DNA of 34,763 nucleotides from an uncultured Endomicrobiia bacterium (lineage in GTDB: Bacteria > Elusimicrobiota > Endomicrobiia > Endomicrobiales > Endomicrobiaceae). The position numbers and the translations under genes were made by a program. The stretch is taken from the NCBI GenBank assembly GCA_905234925.1, contig CAJOJJ010000004.1, positions 9,717 to 44,479 of the forward strand. Direction: 5' to 3'. Below, piece by piece: positions 1-8,314 of this stretch (positions are counted from its first letter, which is position 1; each line of letters starts with the position of its first letter). Below the pieces are notes generated by a model, which did not search any database, was not told the DNA's origin, and was given only the letters and a program-made list of their open reading frames with translations.

Positions 1-621
1 ATCAATATTCTTTGATTGTGTTTTTGTTAAAATATAAACATCATAATAATCTCTCGGTCTTGTGCTTTGGTCTCCTCGAGAAATAATCGCTTCCAATTTT
101 TCTGCCAATATTGTTTCCAAATTGTAAGCCAATACTTTTATTTCCCTGTCTTCAAACATCAGTTTATATTTATAATTTATTTCTTTTGGAATAATTTTAT
201 CTCCAGAAGTAATATCCATTTTTAAAGGAACGGACATCAGTTGATAATTTGCAGATAACGCTACTCTATATCCCGAGTATTCGTCATTTTCCCTTATTTC
301 TTCTATGCCGGTAAAAACAAAATTGATATCATCTTCAATTTTAATCTTAATAATTTCTTGTATCATATCTTTAATTGTATCTTCTTTTACAGGATATTGT
401 TTTATTGTTGCATCAATATCCATCGTTGCTCTCGTATCAAGACCAACCATAGATGCAATTAAAAATCCGCCTTTTATAATAAAATTATTTTTATATTTTG
501 AAACAGATACTCGTTCTAAAAACCGTTCCATCATATAATTCTGCAACACAAGTTGTGCAGATATTTTCTTTTTAACAGCAATATTTTTTACGATTGCTTT
601 TAATTGCATAACATTTTTCAT
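1..621 (-). CDS. abiEii: AbiEii/AbiGii-type nucleotidyltransferase toxin (partial, cut by window edge)
   Basis: I translated 207 codons from ATG at 621 with no stop before base 1, so the C-terminus lies outside the window. The nucleotidyltransferase signature is visible: a GG pair near residue 51, then a DxD (MDIDAT) about 17 residues later. The AbiEii hallmark AEKLEAIISR followed by RPRDYYDVYIL is near the cut end. The start codon overlaps the stop of the antitoxin gene upstream (ATGA, 618-621), so the pair is translationally coupled. AbiEii proteins are known as GTP-binding nucleotidyltransferase toxins of a type IV toxin-antitoxin system acting in phage defence or plasmid stability. The family call is firm; the activity of this copy is inferred. 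Confidence 0.88.
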   Translation of the reverse strand, partial: MKNVMQLKAIVKNIAVKKKISAQLVLQNYMMERFLERVSVSKYKNNFIIKGGFLIASMVGLDTRATMDIDATIKQYPVKEDTIKDMIQEIIKIKIEDDINFVFTGIEEIRENDEYSGYRVALSANYQLMSVPLKMDITSGDKIIPKEINYKYKLMFEDREIKVLAYNLETILAEKLEAIISRGDQSTRPRDYYDVYILTKTQSKNID

Positions 622-1211
622 AGCAATACCTCTAAATATGAACGGATTTTATTTTCTACATTAAATATTTTTGCATATTTTGAAAGCAAAGGAATATTTT
701 TATCCTTTAAAGAAACATATTTTTTAAAAGCTCCTGTTATGGATTGTATATCAATATTATTTCTTTTTCTTAGTATATCACATAATGTTCTTTCTTTATT
801 GTAAGCTCTTACTTTATTTCCTGCAGGAGTTTTTATAAATTTAATACCTATTTTATAAAAAGGTATTTTTACATTATGGCATAAAATTCCTTCTTTTTTT
901 GGATTGGTAAGATTATATGTTCCCGGGAAAGTCATACAAAATTTATTTGGAGTTCTGTCTGTAATATTGTTTAAAAACAATGCCGTATCCAGAGAAAAAA
1001 TTCCTTGCCTGTATCTGTTCTGTATATTTACAAATTCGTCTTCCAAAATATTTGGTAAAGTATAAACTCCTCTTGAAACTTTTTCTAACATTCCATTATC
1101 GGACAAATATTTTAAACTTCCGCGAGGAATACCTGCCGCAACAACCATAGCTGTGGTTATTATTCCGTTACCTTGCTCTGCAAGCTTTAATATTTTTTTA
1201 GAAAAGTTCAT
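618..1211 (-). CDS. abiEi: AbiEi-type antitoxin / transcriptional repressor
   Basis: A 197-residue protein. It has an N-terminal winged-helix domain (residues about 1-52) with the family pattern GIITT, GIPRGSLKYLSDNG, then RGVYTLP, followed by the larger C-terminal antitoxin domain. In known AbiE systems this protein represses its own promoter through inverted repeats and neutralises the nucleotidyltransferase toxin. The start ATG at 1211 has an upstream GAGGAAA ribosome site and a near-consensus promoter at 1242-1270. The gene ends in a 4-bp overlap with the toxin gene. It stands apart from argG in its own transcription unit, as expected for a horizontally acquired module. Confidence 0.87.
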   Translation of the reverse strand: MNFSKKILKLAEQGNGIITTAMVVAAGIPRGSLKYLSDNGMLEKVSRGVYTLPNILEDEFVNIQNRYRQGIFSLDTALFLNNITDRTPNKFCMTFPGTYNLTNPKKEGILCHNVKIPFYKIGIKFIKTPAGNKVRAYNKERTLCDILRKRNNIDIQSITGAFKKYVSLKDKNIPLLSKYAKIFNVENKIRSYLEVLL

Positions 1212-1241
1212 AATATTTCCTCATTTACTTTATTGCTTAAT

Positions 1242-1270
1242 ATTATAGTGCAAATAAGCATAAAAGTCAA
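1242..1270 (-). promoter_or_regulatory. Sigma-70 promoter of the abiE pair
   Basis: On the minus strand, TTGACT (1265-1270), a 17-nt spacer, then TATAAT (1242-1247). The predicted start is near 1235, giving a leader of about 25 nt with GAGGAAA before the antitoxin ATG. Confidence 0.8.
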
Positions 1271-1303
1271 TAATATAATTTATTTTTAATCCGCAATAAC
1301 ATA

Positions 1304-1343
1304 GAAACTGAAAGCTTTTAATTCTGTCAAAGCTTTCAGTTTC
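1304..1343. repeat. Perfect 15-bp inverted repeat behind the abiE promoter
   Basis: The arms 1304-1318 (GAAACTGAAAGCTTT) and 1329-1343 are exact reverse complements around a 10-nt loop. No clean U-tract follows on either strand, so it is a doubtful terminator. It lies 34 bp upstream of the -35 box of the abiE promoter and about 270 bp beyond argG. It could be a regulator site or a transcription boundary hairpin. Confidence 0.7.
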
Positions 1344-1380
1344 TTGTCATAAAATAAAAAATTTTAATTAAACAAAAAAA

Positions 1381-1445
1381 ATATAACAACACAGAAAAAC
1401 AGCTACATTTGAGGTGAAACGAAGAAATGCAACCACACTTTTATA
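1381..1445. repeat. Half copy of the covarying palindrome family (A')
   Basis: Matches the left half of the neighbouring full element at 1472-1603: a TAACRACACAGAAAAA segment, then GTGAAACGAAGAAATG, then CCACACTT. The right arm is missing, so it cannot fold like the full copies. It is probably a decayed or truncated tandem neighbour. Confidence 0.55.
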
Positions 1446-1471
1446 AAAAAATAAAAATTAATCAGCAAATA

Positions 1472-1603
1472 TAACGACACAGAAAAAACAGCATAGTTTG
1501 TGACGAAATGAAGAAACTCGCAAACGCAGTGTACATATCCGTAAGGGGTACATAAGTTTGCGAGTTTCAATATTGTAGTCCAAAATTTGCTGTTTTTTCG
1601 TTA
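1472..1603. repeat. Covarying palindrome element, copy A
   Basis: A long imperfect palindrome filling the spacer downstream of argG. The inner stem GAAACTCGCAAAC (1513-1525) pairs perfectly with 1556-1568. A smaller helix TGTAC/GTACA (1530-1534/1548-1552) caps it around CCGTAAGG, a possible GNRA-like loop. Outer arms around TAACGA and AAAAAACAGCA pair with 1586-1603. Together with 1212-1471 this accounts for the 403-bp gap between argG and abiEi; no gene is seen in it. Confidence 0.7.
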
Positions 1604-1614
1604 TAAAATTAACC

Positions 1615-2814
1615 TTACTTTCTTAACAGTGCCTGCACTTTCGTCGGCAGTCCGAAAAGATTTATAAATCCTTCGGCATCTTTCTGATTGTAAATTTCAT
1701 CCTTATCGAATGTTGCAAGTTCTTCCCAATAGAGCGGATTTTTCGCCTTTCTGGAAACAACCGTCATATTTCCTTTATACAGTTTTACCGTTACGGAACC
1801 TGTAACATATTTCTGCGTTACATCAATAAATGCATCGAGAGCTTCTCTTAAAGGATTAAACCATAAACCATTGTAAGCAAGCTCCGCATATTTGTGAGCA
1901 ATTAATTCTTTATAGTGGGCAGTATCCCTGTCGATAGTCATAGTTTCAAGTTCATTATGAGCAAAGTACAAAAGTGTCGCAGCAGGAGCTTCATATACTC
2001 CTCTTGACTTCATACCGACAAGTCTGTTTTCAATAATATCAATTCTTCCTACACCGTTTGCACCGGCAACATCGTTAAGTCTCTGTACCAAAGAAACAGG
2101 ATCAAAAGTTTTACCGTTAATTGCTACGGGAATACCTTTAACAAAATCTATTTTTACATAAGTTGCCTTGTTTGGAGCATCTTTCGCAGATACAGTCATT
2201 TGGAACATATCTTCATCCCATTCATTTTCCGTATCTTCCAATACTCCGCCCTCATAAGAAATATGCCAAAGATTTGCATCGGAAGAATAAGGTTTTGCTT
2301 TCGTTACGGGAACAGGAATTCCTCTTTTTTTTGCATAGTCTATTGCATCGTTTCTTGACTTAATATCCCAAATTCTCCAAGGAGCAATAATTTTTGCATT
2401 AGGCATCAATGCCTTAAAAGCAAGCTCGAAACGAACTTGGTCGTTACCTTTTCCAGTCGCACCATGACAAATTGCATCAGCTTTTTCTTTCTTTGCAATT
2501 TCTACAATTTTCTTTGCGATAACAGGTCTTGCCAAAGATGTGCCGAGCAAATATCTGTTCTCATAAAGAGCATTTGCTTTTATTGCCGGGAATATATAAT
2601 CCGTTACAAATTCTTTTTTAGCATCGATAACATAACACTTAGAAGCCCCTGTTCTCTTTGCTTTTTCTTTAAGACCTATAACTTCTTTATCCTGCCCTAC
2701 ATTTACGCAGCAAGCTATAACTTCTGCATTGTAAGTTTCCTTTATCCATGATAAAATAATGGATGTGTCCAGTCCCCCGGAATAAGCTACTACTACTTTT
2801 TTGATGTCTGCCAT
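1615..2814 (-). CDS. argG: Argininosuccinate synthase
   Basis: A 399-residue protein of full family length. It joins citrulline and aspartate with ATP to make argininosuccinate, the penultimate step of arginine synthesis, in the cytoplasm. The N-terminal P-loop [10 protein letters not shown] (about residues 10-19) is the PP-loop ATP pyrophosphatase signature. The segments [13 protein letters not shown] and [14 protein letters not shown] match the substrate-binding regions. The ATG at 2814 lies inside the end of argD (22-bp overlap), with a GGGGGA ribosome site inside argD, so the two are one operon. A further step, argH, is not in the window. Confidence 0.97.
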   Translation of the reverse strand: MADIKKVVVAYSGGLDTSIILSWIKETYNAEVIACCVNVGQDKEVIGLKEKAKRTGASKCYVIDAKKEFVTDYIFPAIKANALYENRYLLGTSLARPVIAKKIVEIAKKEKADAICHGATGKGNDQVRFELAFKALMPNAKIIAPWRIWDIKSRNDAIDYAKKRGIPVPVTKAKPYSSDANLWHISYEGGVLEDTENEWDEDMFQMTVSAKDAPNKATYVKIDFVKGIPVAINGKTFDPVSLVQRLNDVAGANGVGRIDIIENRLVGMKSRGVYEAPAATLLYFAHNELETMTIDRDTAHYKELIAHKYAELAYNGLWFNPLREALDAFIDVTQKYVTGSVTVKLYKGNMTVVSRKAKNPLYWEELATFDKDEIYNQKDAEGFINLFGLPTKVQALLRK

Positions 2815-3995
2815 TTGAATGCATCCCCCAATATTTTAATTGTTTTATCTATATCTTTTTTAGTTATCACAAACGGAGGTAAAAATCTTAACACATTTCC
2901 CTGCGTACAATTTATAAGCAATCCGTTGTTGATACAAAATTCTACTATATCTTTGCCCGGAAAATCAAGTTCTACACCTGCTAACAATCCCAAATTCCTT
3001 ACTTCTTTAATGCAGGAATATTTCTTCTTAAGTTCATTTAAACCTTTAACAAAATATTTTGCTTTGTCGGAGATATCTTTTAAAAGTTTCGGTGTTATCT
3101 GTTTAAATACGGCAGCTGCCGCAGCACAAGAAACAGGATTACCGCCGAAAGTTGAACCATGATCTCCGTAGTTAAAAACTTCAGCAACTTTTTTATCGGC
3201 AACAACTGCACCTAACGGAAGCCCGTTAGCTATAGATTTTGCAAGCGTAAAAATGTCCGGTTTTATACCGTAATTCTGCCAAGCAAAAACTTTGCCCGTT
3301 CTTGCCATACCGCACTGAATTTCATCACAGATTAAAAGAAGATTATTTTTATCACAGAGCTTTCTCAATTCCTGTACAAACTTTTTGTCGGCAATATTTA
3401 TTCCGCCTTCGCCCTGCACTATTTCCAACATTATTGCAACGGTTTTTTTATTTATCAATTTTTTAACGGAATCAATATTATTAAATTCCGCAAAAACGAA
3501 TTTCTCCTGCAGAGGTTTAAACGATGTATGGAACTTTTCCTGTCCAGTCGCCGCCAAAGTGGCAAGAGTTCTTCCGTGAAAAGAATTTTTGAAAGCGATT
3601 ATTTCATATCTTTTCGTTCCGTCTTTTAACGGGTTATCACTTCCCCACTTTCTTGCAATTTTTATTGCACCTTCGTTTGCTTCAGCACCGGTATTCGCAA
3701 GAAATACTCTTCCGTTTTTGAAAGACTTTTCAAGTATGGCTTTTGCAACATCAACTTGCGGTTTGGAATAGTACACATTGGAACAATGTGTAAATAAATC
3801 CAACTGTTTTTTTGCTGCATCAATTACAGCCTTATTTCCGTGTCCGAAAGAGCAGACGCTTATACCCGAGAAAAAATCAAGATATTTTTTCCCGTTCTCA
3901 TCCCAAACATACTGTCCTTTGGCTTTTTTAACCGAGACATTATATCTTTTATAAGTCTTCATTAAATATTTATTTTCCTGCTGTTGAGTATTCAT
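2793..3995 (-). CDS. argD: Acetylornithine aminotransferase
   Basis: A 400-residue class III PLP-dependent aminotransferase. It converts N-acetylglutamate semialdehyde to N-acetylornithine in arginine synthesis. The PLP-lysine is in [15 protein letters not shown], preceded by the family aspartate in [15 protein letters not shown]. The N-terminal block [18 protein letters not shown] is typical. The start ATG at 3995 has a good AGGAAGG site 5 nt upstream. It overlaps argG by 22 bp. A dual succinyldiaminopimelate aminotransferase role is possible, as in other ArgD proteins, but cannot be seen from sequence. Confidence 0.94.
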   Translation of the reverse strand: MNTQQQENKYLMKTYKRYNVSVKKAKGQYVWDENGKKYLDFFSGISVCSFGHGNKAVIDAAKKQLDLFTHCSNVYYSKPQVDVAKAILEKSFKNGRVFLANTGAEANEGAIKIARKWGSDNPLKDGTKRYEIIAFKNSFHGRTLATLAATGQEKFHTSFKPLQEKFVFAEFNNIDSVKKLINKKTVAIMLEIVQGEGGINIADKKFVQELRKLCDKNNLLLICDEIQCGMARTGKVFAWQNYGIKPDIFTLAKSIANGLPLGAVVADKKVAEVFNYGDHGSTFGGNPVSCAAAAAVFKQITPKLLKDISDKAKYFVKGLNELKKKYSCIKEVRNLGLLAGVELDFPGKDIVEFCINNGLLINCTQGNVLRFLPPFVITKKDIDKTIKILGDAFKWQTSKK

Positions 3996-4020
3996 AGTTA
4001 CCTTCCTGTATTAAAAATTG

Positions 4021-4680
4021 CTACGCATTTTTTATCAATGACATCATTCTTTCGTCGGTCTTTTCTCTTCTGTACGAATAAAACATTTCATATTCATGGC
4101 ACGTACAATGCGAAGATGCATAAACTTTTGCAATTTTCAGTTTCTTCATTTGTTCTTGAGCCTGTTTTACAAGAGAAAGATATTCTTTGTTCGAAGAAAC
4201 ATTAAATATTTTTTTTAAATCTTCCCCAACTTGATAACAGCACTCTCTTATATGCGGCCCGATATATGCAAAAATATCTGCCGGGCTTACACCGAAATTC
4301 CGTAAAAAACTTGTTACGGCACTTTCTATTATTCCCTCTGCCAAGCCCCTCCATCCGGAATGAATAAGAGAGACTATGGAACCGTCTCTTGAAGTTAAAA
4401 ATATCGGCATACAATCGGCCGTAAATATACAAAGATAAATATTTTTATCTTTTGTTATAAGCCCGTCACAAGCTTCAATAAATTTTCCGCAGTCATGCCG
4501 AGAAACTTCTTTTACCAAAGTACCGTGTACTTGATTAGCAAAAACTATTTTACTCTCGTCTATTCCGACAGATTTACAGAAAGTTTTTCTTGCGCCGGCA
4601 TCTTTCATATTACCGCAAAACTTTGTGGTAGTAAGATGAAAAGGCTTGAAGTTACCATCAGAAACAATTTTATTATTCAT
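4021..4680 (-). CDS. pgeF: Multicopper-oxidase-like laccase-domain protein PgeF/YlmD (purine nucleoside / peptidoglycan editing enzyme)
   Basis: A 219-residue DUF152 family protein. Metal and active-site segments are NQVHG (residues about 49-53), TADCMPIF and HSGWRGL, with a C-terminal YSYRRE segment. Members act as purine nucleoside phosphorylase/deaminase, and PgeF in E. coli edits misincorporated serine in wall precursors. Its place right after ftsZ matches ylmD of Gram-positive division clusters. The C-terminal codons and stop are built into a short hairpin (4014-4036), with the TAG in the loop. No good ribosome site is seen before the ATG at 4680. It is separated from ftsZ by a 97-bp repeat spacer. 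Confidence 0.88.
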   Translation of the reverse strand: MNNKIVSDGNFKPFHLTTTKFCGNMKDAGARKTFCKSVGIDESKIVFANQVHGTLVKEVSRHDCGKFIEACDGLITKDKNIYLCIFTADCMPIFLTSRDGSIVSLIHSGWRGLAEGIIESAVTSFLRNFGVSPADIFAYIGPHIRECCYQVGEDLKKIFNVSSNKEYLSLVKQAQEQMKKLKIAKVYASSHCTCHEYEMFYSYRREKTDERMMSLIKNA

Positions 4681-4683
4681 TGT

Positions 4684-4782
4684 TTATTAACATGGATTCC
4701 GCATCAAGTGCGAGATGACACCGCTTCGCGGTTTTTGTCGTTTTATTGTACATTGTAAAAATTCACGGAGTGAATTTTTACA
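4684..4782. repeat. Composite repeat spacer and ftsZ-end triloop hairpin
   Basis: Holds an ATGGATTCCGC...GCGAGATGAC palindrome (about 4690-4720), ACCGC-TTC-GCGGT (4722-4735) and a TGTACATTGT unit. It also has the exact hairpin TGTAAAAATTCAC / GTGAATTTTTACA (4754-4766/4770-4782, loop GGA). The last hairpin contains the ftsZ stop codon in its right arm on plus, which is the 5' arm in the mRNA. Confidence 0.7.
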
Positions 4783-5869
4783 GTCTTCTCGGCTTATGTA
4801 CTTCACATGCAGGCTGAGCAAAAGGATCTCTGTTTTTATCGTCCTGCATTTCAATCCGCTGCTGTACCTGCTTTATCTCCTGTTTTTCTTCTTTACGTGC
4901 ATTTTCAAATAAATCGGAAGCAGGTTCGTTCTTCTTCTGGAACGAAGCTATTATGGAAACTCTCATTTTAGTATTTAAATTATTGTCTATAACATTACCG
5001 ATTTTTAAATAAGGTCTTTCCTTACATTCTTTTTTCACATACTCATTTGCGTTCTTCATATCTTCTACGGTAAAGTTGTTATTTGTAGAATAGGAAACAT
5101 TAATTAAAATTTTGTTGGCTTCCGTAATATCTTTACCTTCAACAAATTTATTATTTAGTGCCTTATTGAAAGCCTCCTGAAAGTTTTGTCCGTCGCCAAG
5201 ACCTATAACGGCACTTTCCGAATTGGACAATACGCCTTTCACGTCGGCAAAATCAATATTTATAACACCTGTTTTTGTAATTGTATCTGTTATGGATTCT
5301 ATAGATCTTCTTAAAACATCGTCAATATTTTCAAAAGCTTTTTCATAAGGTGTTTTCTCGTCCATCAATGAAAATATATTGTCATTAGGTATAACAATCA
5401 AAGCGTCGGTAAATTCTCTCAATTTTGCTATTCCGTTGTTAGCATACTGAGTTCTGTCCGGACCTTCCATTTCAAACGGTTTTGTTACTACTCCAACCGT
5501 CAATATTCCAAGCTCTTTTGAAATTCTCGCTATAACAGGAGAGGCTCCCGTTCCTGTTCCTCCGCCCATACCGGTAGTAATAAATACCATATCCGTACCG
5601 GAAAGCATATCTTTCAACTGTTCTTCGGCTGCTTCGGCATATTTTTGTGCTTTAAGAGGATCTCCGCCGGCACCTAAGCCGTCTTCTCCAAGCTGAACTT
5701 TATTTTCTGCACCGGATTTTCTTAAAGCCGACGAATCCGTATTTACCGCAAAAAATTCCACATTAGACACGTTGGAAACTATCATTCTGTTTACGGCATT
5801 TGCTCCGCCGCCGCCGACACCGATAATCTTAATTACGGCAGGCTGTTCACTTGGTAATATTATATCCAT
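4778..5869 (-). CDS. ftsZ: Cell division GTPase FtsZ
   Basis: Tubulin-like GTPase that polymerises into the cytokinetic ring. Visible motifs are IGVGGGGANAVNRM, the tubulin signature GGGTGTGASP, and the T7 loop NIDFADVKGVL. I chose ATG at 5869 (363 aa): GAGGTG sits just before it, and the GTG two codons upstream is part of that ribosome site. The variable linker is rich in E, K and Q. The C-terminal tail is PFAQPACEVHKPRRL, in which the usual FtsA/ZipA-binding peptide (pattern PxFLRR) is poorly conserved; only a terminal RR is left. It follows ftsA after a short hairpin-rich spacer. Confidence 0.98.
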   Translation of the reverse strand: MDIILPSEQPAVIKIIGVGGGGANAVNRMIVSNVSNVEFFAVNTDSSALRKSGAENKVQLGEDGLGAGGDPLKAQKYAEAAEEQLKDMLSGTDMVFITTGMGGGTGTGASPVIARISKELGILTVGVVTKPFEMEGPDRTQYANNGIAKLREFTDALIVIPNDNIFSLMDEKTPYEKAFENIDDVLRRSIESITDTITKTGVINIDFADVKGVLSNSESAVIGLGDGQNFQEAFNKALNNKFVEGKDITEANKILINVSYSTNNNFTVEDMKNANEYVKKECKERPYLKIGNVIDNNLNTKMRVSIIASFQKKNEPASDLFENARKEEKQEIKQVQQRIEMQDDKNRDPFAQPACEVHKPRRL

Positions 5870-5968
5870 TTTCACCTCAATTTATAACTTATAATTAAAA
5901 ATCGTTTCACGATTTTTTAGCTGATATATTGTACATTGTACATTTAAAAATTGCCTTCGGCAATTTTT
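5870..5968. repeat. ftsA-ftsZ spacer with two perfect triloop hairpins
   Basis: AAAAATCGT/ACGATTTTT (5897-5905/5909-5917, loop TTC) and AAAAATTGCC/GGCAATTTTT (5946-5955/5959-5968, loop TTC). A TGTACATTGTACA unit lies between them. The second stem encloses the ftsA stop codon (5967-5969). On mRNA each has A-rich 5' and U-rich 3' arms, like short intrinsic terminators or processing hairpins. Confidence 0.75.
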
Positions 5969-7196
5969 ATGATATTTCCTTAAACAAACCTACGATTTTA
6001 CTGAAAAATCCTTTTGATTTCCTCTCCGACTTAACAAAGTTTTTAGCTTCGTTTTTTATTACGGAAAGCGAAGTGGTATATATCTGGCTGTCAAGCACGT
6101 TTTTATCGGAACAGATAACATCTTCGTCGGTAAAATTCGCAATTTTCGCAACAGTATTAAAATATTTTTCAAAAGCTTCAGGCATACCTTTCAAAAGCGC
6201 ACCTGCACCCGTAAGAATAAAACCTCCGACGTACTCATCGACCATTATATTTTTTTCTTCCAACTTTTCTTCCAACTTTCCAAGCTGTAAATCTATCTGA
6301 GGCTTGATAATATCAACCAGCTGTCTCTTGGTTACCAATTGTTTCTTGCTGTTATATGTAGTATACTCTATTTCAACATTTTCATTTTCGCTAATCAAAT
6401 CTTCCAAAACAATACCGTATTTTTCTTTTATATTCGAAGCTTCTTTTTGATTAACTTTCAATTCTTTTATTATGTCTCTTGTAACGTAATAAGAACCGAA
6501 ATTCAACTCGAAACAACATTTTATTTTCCCTTCACGATAGACAACGACACCCGTCGTCATATCACCGATATCTATAAAAATACAATTATTTTTCTTATCC
6601 TCTTTGGAAACAAGCACATCACTTATGGCGATATATCCGTACTTCAAAACAGGATCATTCGCCGCCTTTCTGATGTTGTTCATATTATTTTTGGTTCCCA
6701 CAACTACCAGTGCCATAAGTTCCAAATATTTTCCGCTCATTCCTACGGGGTCAACAACTTTTTGATCTTCGTCTATAATATACTGCTGAGGAATAATATC
6801 AACTATTTCTTTTTTCTCCTCAATTTTATTATTTTCCTCAAGCCTTATTCTTATATCTTCAACCGTTTCTCTCGTAATTTCCACTTCATATTCTTCGGCA
6901 ATTTTATATCTTGCACCTGCATTAAACACTTCTATTAAAGAACCTCTCACGGCACAAAGAATATAGTCGAATTCTTTTATAAAAAAATCTTTCTCCGCAT
7001 TAATAAAAAATTTTTCTATTGTATACTTTGCATCCTGTATTGCAGTAATTGCTCCGTCTTTTATACCGTCGCAAAAATAAGTATTGGCAGATAACACTTC
7101 TATTTTTGAGTTTATATTATTGTATTTCGCAACAACACCGTGTACGGAATTGGTTCCGATATCCAAACTTAAAATATTCAAATCTTCGTTTTCCAT
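5967..7196 (-). CDS. ftsA: Cell division protein FtsA (actin-like membrane tether of FtsZ)
   Basis: A 409-residue actin-fold ATPase. The phosphate-1 motif is LSLDIGTNSVHGVV at the N-terminus; IFIDIGDMTTGVVVY (about residue 200) and GFILTGAGALLKG are the second phosphate and adenosine motifs. The SHS2/1C subdomain lies between. The C-terminal KSKGFFSKIVGLFKEIS is the amphipathic membrane-targeting helix. Start ATG 7196 has GGAG 5 nt upstream. Gene order ftsQ-ftsA-ftsZ is the classic division cluster. The stop codon is inside a triloop hairpin. Confidence 0.96.
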   Translation of the reverse strand: MENEDLNILSLDIGTNSVHGVVAKYNNINSKIEVLSANTYFCDGIKDGAITAIQDAKYTIEKFFINAEKDFFIKEFDYILCAVRGSLIEVFNAGARYKIAEEYEVEITRETVEDIRIRLEENNKIEEKKEIVDIIPQQYIIDEDQKVVDPVGMSGKYLELMALVVVGTKNNMNNIRKAANDPVLKYGYIAISDVLVSKEDKKNNCIFIDIGDMTTGVVVYREGKIKCCFELNFGSYYVTRDIIKELKVNQKEASNIKEKYGIVLEDLISENENVEIEYTTYNSKKQLVTKRQLVDIIKPQIDLQLGKLEEKLEEKNIMVDEYVGGFILTGAGALLKGMPEAFEKYFNTVAKIANFTDEDVICSDKNVLDSQIYTTSLSVIKNEAKNFVKSERKSKGFFSKIVGLFKEIS

Positions 7197-7208
7197 TTTT
7201 ACTCCAAT

Positions 7209-8105
7209 TTATAATTTTTCTTCCTGCTCCGCATTTTCTTCGGGAACAATTTTAACTATAATTCTATCCTTGTTATCGTCTATAAGACTTAAATCTATAT
7301 ATTTTGCATTTATATTTTTATCCGACAAATCTTTTAATACCGTTTTTAATTTATCTGCCTTTTCTTCCGTTTTTTTATATTGAATCTGTCCCCAGCATAC
7401 CGTTTTATCGTCCAAATTTAAAATGATATCTTCAGTTTCTCCGAACTTTATCTCCGTTATAAAGGGAATATATTCCGCCATATATATTTTAAACTGTTCA
7501 AAGAAATTCAACAAACTTTTCTTTTCCTGTTCGGTATAATATGTCAATACGGGAATTTTCATATCAAACATATTCCCTCGCAAAGAAAAAGGTTTATTGT
7601 CAAAATCAAGACCTATTTTATTTCCGTCTTTAAGTATAAATACTTCCGGCGTTCTCTCTTCGAGAGAAATTATAATCTTTTTATCTTTCCAACTTCTTTT
7701 TAAAGATATATTTTTTAATTCCGGCTTTTGGTCCTGCAGCTGTGCTTTCGTGGATGCGAGACAAATTTTCAACATATTATCGCCGACTTTAAACGGAATA
7801 AGATTTTTAATTTCCGTTTCGGTTACATTACCGCAGCCTACAACTTCAATATCGTCTATAAACAATCTTTCATCATCGTAAAGATATGTCTTTGCATAAT
7901 CATATGCACGAAACAACAAAATAAAAACACAGACAAGAACGCCTAAAACAAGTATTCTCAAAAGAGTCTTCTTTAATACCTTTCCGAATTTAAACAATAA
8001 ACTTTCGCCTCTGCGTGTTCTTCTCTGAGACGCAGCAAAAGAAAACTTCTTAACGTAGGTTCTTTTACTTTTATACTTTTTCGGTAAAGGTCTTTTCTTT
8101 ATCAT
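7209..8105 (-). CDS. ftsQ: Cell division protein FtsQ/DivIB with POTRA domain
   Basis: A 298-residue bitopic membrane protein. It has a very basic cytoplasmic N-terminus (residues 1-45), one membrane span (about 48-68, LLRILVLGVLVCVFILLF), then a POTRA domain beginning FIDDIEVVGCGNVTETEIKNL and the FtsQ beta domain (ISLEERTPEVFIL). It scaffolds the FtsQLB divisome complex. Position between ddl and ftsA supports the call despite low expected sequence identity. It ends 12 bp before ftsA. A 195-bp spacer full of hairpins separates it from ddl. Confidence 0.92.
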   Translation of the reverse strand: MIKKRPLPKKYKSKRTYVKKFSFAASQRRTRRGESLLFKFGKVLKKTLLRILVLGVLVCVFILLFRAYDYAKTYLYDDERLFIDDIEVVGCGNVTETEIKNLIPFKVGDNMLKICLASTKAQLQDQKPELKNISLKRSWKDKKIIISLEERTPEVFILKDGNKIGLDFDNKPFSLRGNMFDMKIPVLTYYTEQEKKSLLNFFEQFKIYMAEYIPFITEIKFGETEDIILNLDDKTVCWGQIQYKKTEEKADKLKTVLKDLSDKNINAKYIDLSLIDDNKDRIIVKIVPEENAEQEEKL

Positions 8106-8314
8106 TTAAAAAAATGCTCCGCATTTTTTAGCTGAGTCGGAAAATGCTTTGCATTTTCCTAGCTGAGCCGGAGACTTAGTCTCCTCAGCTGAAGAGCTTA
8201 AGAGTTTTCGGTAAAATTTGCTTTGCAAATTTTCTATTTAACCATCAAAAATCGCCAAGCGATTTTTACAACAAACCTTTCAGCTTTTCAGCTAAAGTTG
8301 TCATCGACAACTTT
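8106..8314. repeat. Cluster of six triloop hairpins between ddl and ftsQ
   Basis: Perfect stems with 3-nt loops: AAAAAATGC-TCC (8109-8129), GAAAATGC-TTT (8140-8158), GGAGAC-TTA (8170-8184), AAAATTTGC-TTT (8213-8233), AAAAATCGC-CAA (8247-8267) and AAAGTTGTC-ATC (8294-8314). They are separated by degenerate AGCTGAG/CAGCTT units. The last hairpin contains the ddl stop codon. No gene is present. Confidence 0.8.

Noticed and set aside
2437-2751. Plus-strand ORFs opposite argG, ftsA, ftsQ, murC, proB and others
   Set aside because: All overlap well-identified minus genes, are rich in F, S and I from AT-rich antisense reading, and show no motif.
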